64,000 nucleotides of DNA, from contig JAQFVV010006450.1 in NCBI GenBank assembly GCA_028023455.1, positions 781,501 through 845,500 of the forward strand, in the 5' to 3' direction. This document shows, piece by piece, positions 61,771-64,000 of the stretch. The notes beneath the pieces are model-generated. The model was not told the origin of the DNA. It saw only the letters and a program-made list of their open reading frames with translations, and ran no database searches. The DNA is from Epiperipatus broadwayi (taxonomy: Eukaryota; Onychophora; Udeonychophora; Euonychophora; Peripatidae). Each line of letters starts with the position of its first letter. The first letter of the stretch is position 1. Both the position numbers and the translations under genes were made by a program.

Positions 61771-62199
61771 TAGCATAATTGTCGAGAAGGAACTATTCTT
61801 TGAGAACTCCCCTTTCAATATTTGTGTTTTTAATAATTATTAATGATCAATTTTTATTTTTAGATTATAATCTGAGAATGAATAAAAGATTTGCAAATGA
61901 TGCTAGCAAGTGCAAAAGAAAAAGATTTGACAGTCATATGGTAATTACAGAATATAAATTGTTACTTTTTTGTATCAACTATTAATATCAATAGGAATGG
62001 TGAAGTAAATACATTGATACTAAAAATAAGAAGTCAATGGGATTAAACTATCCATTCCAGCTACTGGCATTTAAACAGAAGAAAGCCTTCCTGAAATAGA
62101 AATAGTGAATTTGGAACAACAAGCTGATTATACTACAAATAACTATGAAGCTGCTCAAAAAATATTCTCTGTAAATCATGCACTGGACTAGATTATAAC
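61771..62199. other. Unassigned stretch between the Gypsy and hAT remnants
   Basis: No gene was recognised. Part may be the degraded N-terminal region of the hAT element that follows, or palm-domain sequence of the Gypsy RT. Confidence 0.4.
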
Positions 62200-63960
62200 A
62201 AACATAGATCTGTTTTGACAAGCATGATGTGGTAAACCGGTAGAATGGATTGAATTGTTCCATCTTTTTCACTTTTGACATTTGAATTTCTTATGAAATT
62301 CCTAGCAATAAATCATTATATATATATATTGTTTTGCAGACTGGATTATCACACAAGGAAGTATTTTATTGGATAGAAATTGTCTCTTTTCAAATTTGTC
62401 AGCATTGGGGGCTATTTTTAAATTCCAAGCAAATAAATAAAAATCTATCCAAGTTTTGCACAAAGATTTTTTTGTTCAACAAAAGGCAATGATGAAACTT
62501 ATAACTCAAGAATGGTTTGTGCATTCTCCCTCAGCCAGCCGGATTTATTGCTTTAGTATAAACTCTTTCCAAACTTTTCACTTTCGATTTACAGTTTTAG
62601 TTTCTAAAGGATATGGTAACAAACAAAATTCCTATCTTATGCAAACTCATAGAAATTCAAAGGAGCACTGGATTACCATATTGATCTACCTAACAAGGAA
62701 ATAAGGACAAATGTTAACTTCAAATCTGGAAAAGCATATATAAAAAAGACAGTTGTTCTGGCAGCATGTCATAGAATGAATTATCCTTATCGTATTATAT
62801 ACACTTGCAGAACAAGTATTTATAATTCAGAAGAGATAATGGATATTTTGGATTTCCAAATGATGGCAGTTATTTTAGCCTTTTAGAATTAATATCAATT
62901 GGTATAAGAACTCTAGATTAGGAAATTCTTTTCACTTACCAAAAAAACTATATATGAAGAAATGATAACTCATGATAAAAAAAAGTTAAGATATACTATT
63001 GTGTCTGAAATGAAAAAATCTGGCTATTTCTATTTGACCTTAGATTCGACCATGACATTTTCACATAATGATCGGTTGACTTTAATTATCAGATATGTGT
63101 CTCCAGAGGATGGATTACTAAGTGAGATTTTTTTTCTTTAGAGAAATCTACTACTCTGAAGAAAGCATGACTGAATTAATACTTAACTATCTCACTATTA
63201 AGTTTGAGATTGATTTGAGAAAATGTCAAGGGCAGTCTTATAACAGTGCTCTAATGTGGGTACAACAATATACAGCAATATACACACACGTAAATTTGCA
63301 AGATTTATTCCACTTGTTGGTCATTCTTTAAATTTGAGAGCCATTTAGCTGCTGATGACTGCTTTGATGCATTATTAATTAAATCTGTCTTTTCTTTTTA
63401 TCCTCCACTAAGGTGCAGTTTTAGGTGGTCAGCCATAGAAGCTATTTTAAAAAGTTACAGAACTATCACTGATGCTCTGATGTTAATGGAAAAAATAATA
63501 CCAGGTTTCAAGCTAATAATCTTATGCAAAAATATAATAATTGGAAATTGTGTTTCTTTTGGATTTTTGGACTCATGCTATATATACTATAGTGTGTGAT
63601 TTTTGCAATCATTTTTCCCCAAGCCATTATTGACATTTTTAAAGTAGTTTATTTATTTAAAGATATCTTTTTTAAGAATCTAACTAACAATTAGTTATTC
63701 TCAGTTGATAATTATTTTTTTAAAAGGCACACAGACTATTTTTGCCCTTATGATGGATGACTTTTTCCATTTGTTAAGCAGATGGTCACTCTAAAAGAAA
63801 TTTCTGCTATTTCAGAGAAGCTCTGATTTATACAGATGTCTCAAATTTAAAATTAGCATTGACAAACTACAATTGTTGGAAACAGGTGTGAGATAACTTA
63901 TAGAGTAACTTATGACTCTATTAAAAAAAAAAGAAGATGAGAATGGGATTTAATTTTTAT
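62200..63960 (+). pseudogene. hAT-type transposase, ZMYM1-like, decayed
   Basis: Plus-strand fragments follow the order of hAT transposases of the zinc-finger MYM-type 1-like group. A TTF-type finger lies near 62510-62580 (EWFVHSPSASRIYCF), followed by HRNSKEHW near 62645. Next come FPNDGSYFSLLELIS near 62855 and VSEMKKSGYFYLTLDSTMTFSH (62998-63065), containing the first catalytic Asp. DRLTLIIRYVSPEDGLLSE follows, then LRKCQGQSYNSA near 63215 (normally CRGQ.YD.A), and KFARFIPLVGHSLNL near 63290. Frame changes and stops break it. The catalytic Glu region would be beyond 63960, so the window truncates it. No terminal repeats or 8-bp duplication were seen. Confidence 0.8.
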
Positions 63961-64000
63961 TTCTTTTAACTTTATAAAATAGATCTGAATTTTTGAAATA

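Overview
This is an AT-rich (roughly three quarters A+T by eye) metazoan genomic window. I could not recognise any host protein-coding exon, rRNA or ordinary tRNA gene. The only substantial protein homology comes from transposable elements: Penelope-like elements (PLEs) with GIY-YIG endonuclease, RTE-type LINEs, two Ty3/Gypsy LTR elements, a hAT-type transposase and a mariner remnant. Around them lie tRNA-derived SINEs, microsatellites, local tandem duplications and an unusual number of inverted-repeat (foldback) elements. The mix fits an invertebrate animal; a lophotrochozoan such as a cephalopod or other mollusc is possible, but this is a guess. A 500-N run at 36560-37059 marks a scaffold gap.

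Layout. 0-10 kb: trinucleotide microsatellite, a 243-bp palindromic MITE-like element, a foldback element carrying PLE-type 3' ends (2.9-3.3 kb), a half copy at 7.5 kb, and a 5'-truncated RTE LINE with 13-bp target duplications (9.15-9.47 kb). 10-17 kb: two related inverted-repeat elements (10944-11415 and about 16348-16954) whose arms carry hammerhead-ribozyme-like cores. 18.7-22.1 kb: a decayed PLE with reverse transcriptase and GIY-YIG regions, preceded by a partial direct copy and an inverted 3' fragment, a typical Penelope arrangement. 24.7-25.3 kb: a foldback element interrupted by a SINE. 25.6-27.6 kb: a nearly perfect 2-kb palindrome made of two head-to-head PLE C-terminal fragments, both with intact and identical GIY-YIG reading frames, bracketed by a 12-bp direct repeat.

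29-41 kb: a SINE with target duplications, another foldback element, RTE ends (one in a 216-bp tandem duplication), the 3' half and probable LTR of a Gypsy element on the minus strand (32.9-35.8 kb), the gap, and two 250-285-bp tandem duplications. 41-52 kb: mostly unassigned AT-rich DNA with a mariner remnant, a SINE and two long palindromic elements. 52.5-55 kb: a long decayed RTE LINE (minus). 57-59.5 kb: a further repeat with hammerhead-like traces. 59.9-61.8 kb: a second Gypsy pol (minus). 62.2-64 kb: a decayed hAT/ZMYM1-like transposase (plus).

The most interesting theme is that several families combine inverted-repeat architecture, PLE-type ends, tRNA-like boxes and hammerhead-like cores. 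Hammerhead ribozymes are known in PLE terminal repeats and in animal retrozymes, so these could be non-autonomous elements mobilised by PLE machinery. That link is inferred from sequence pattern only.
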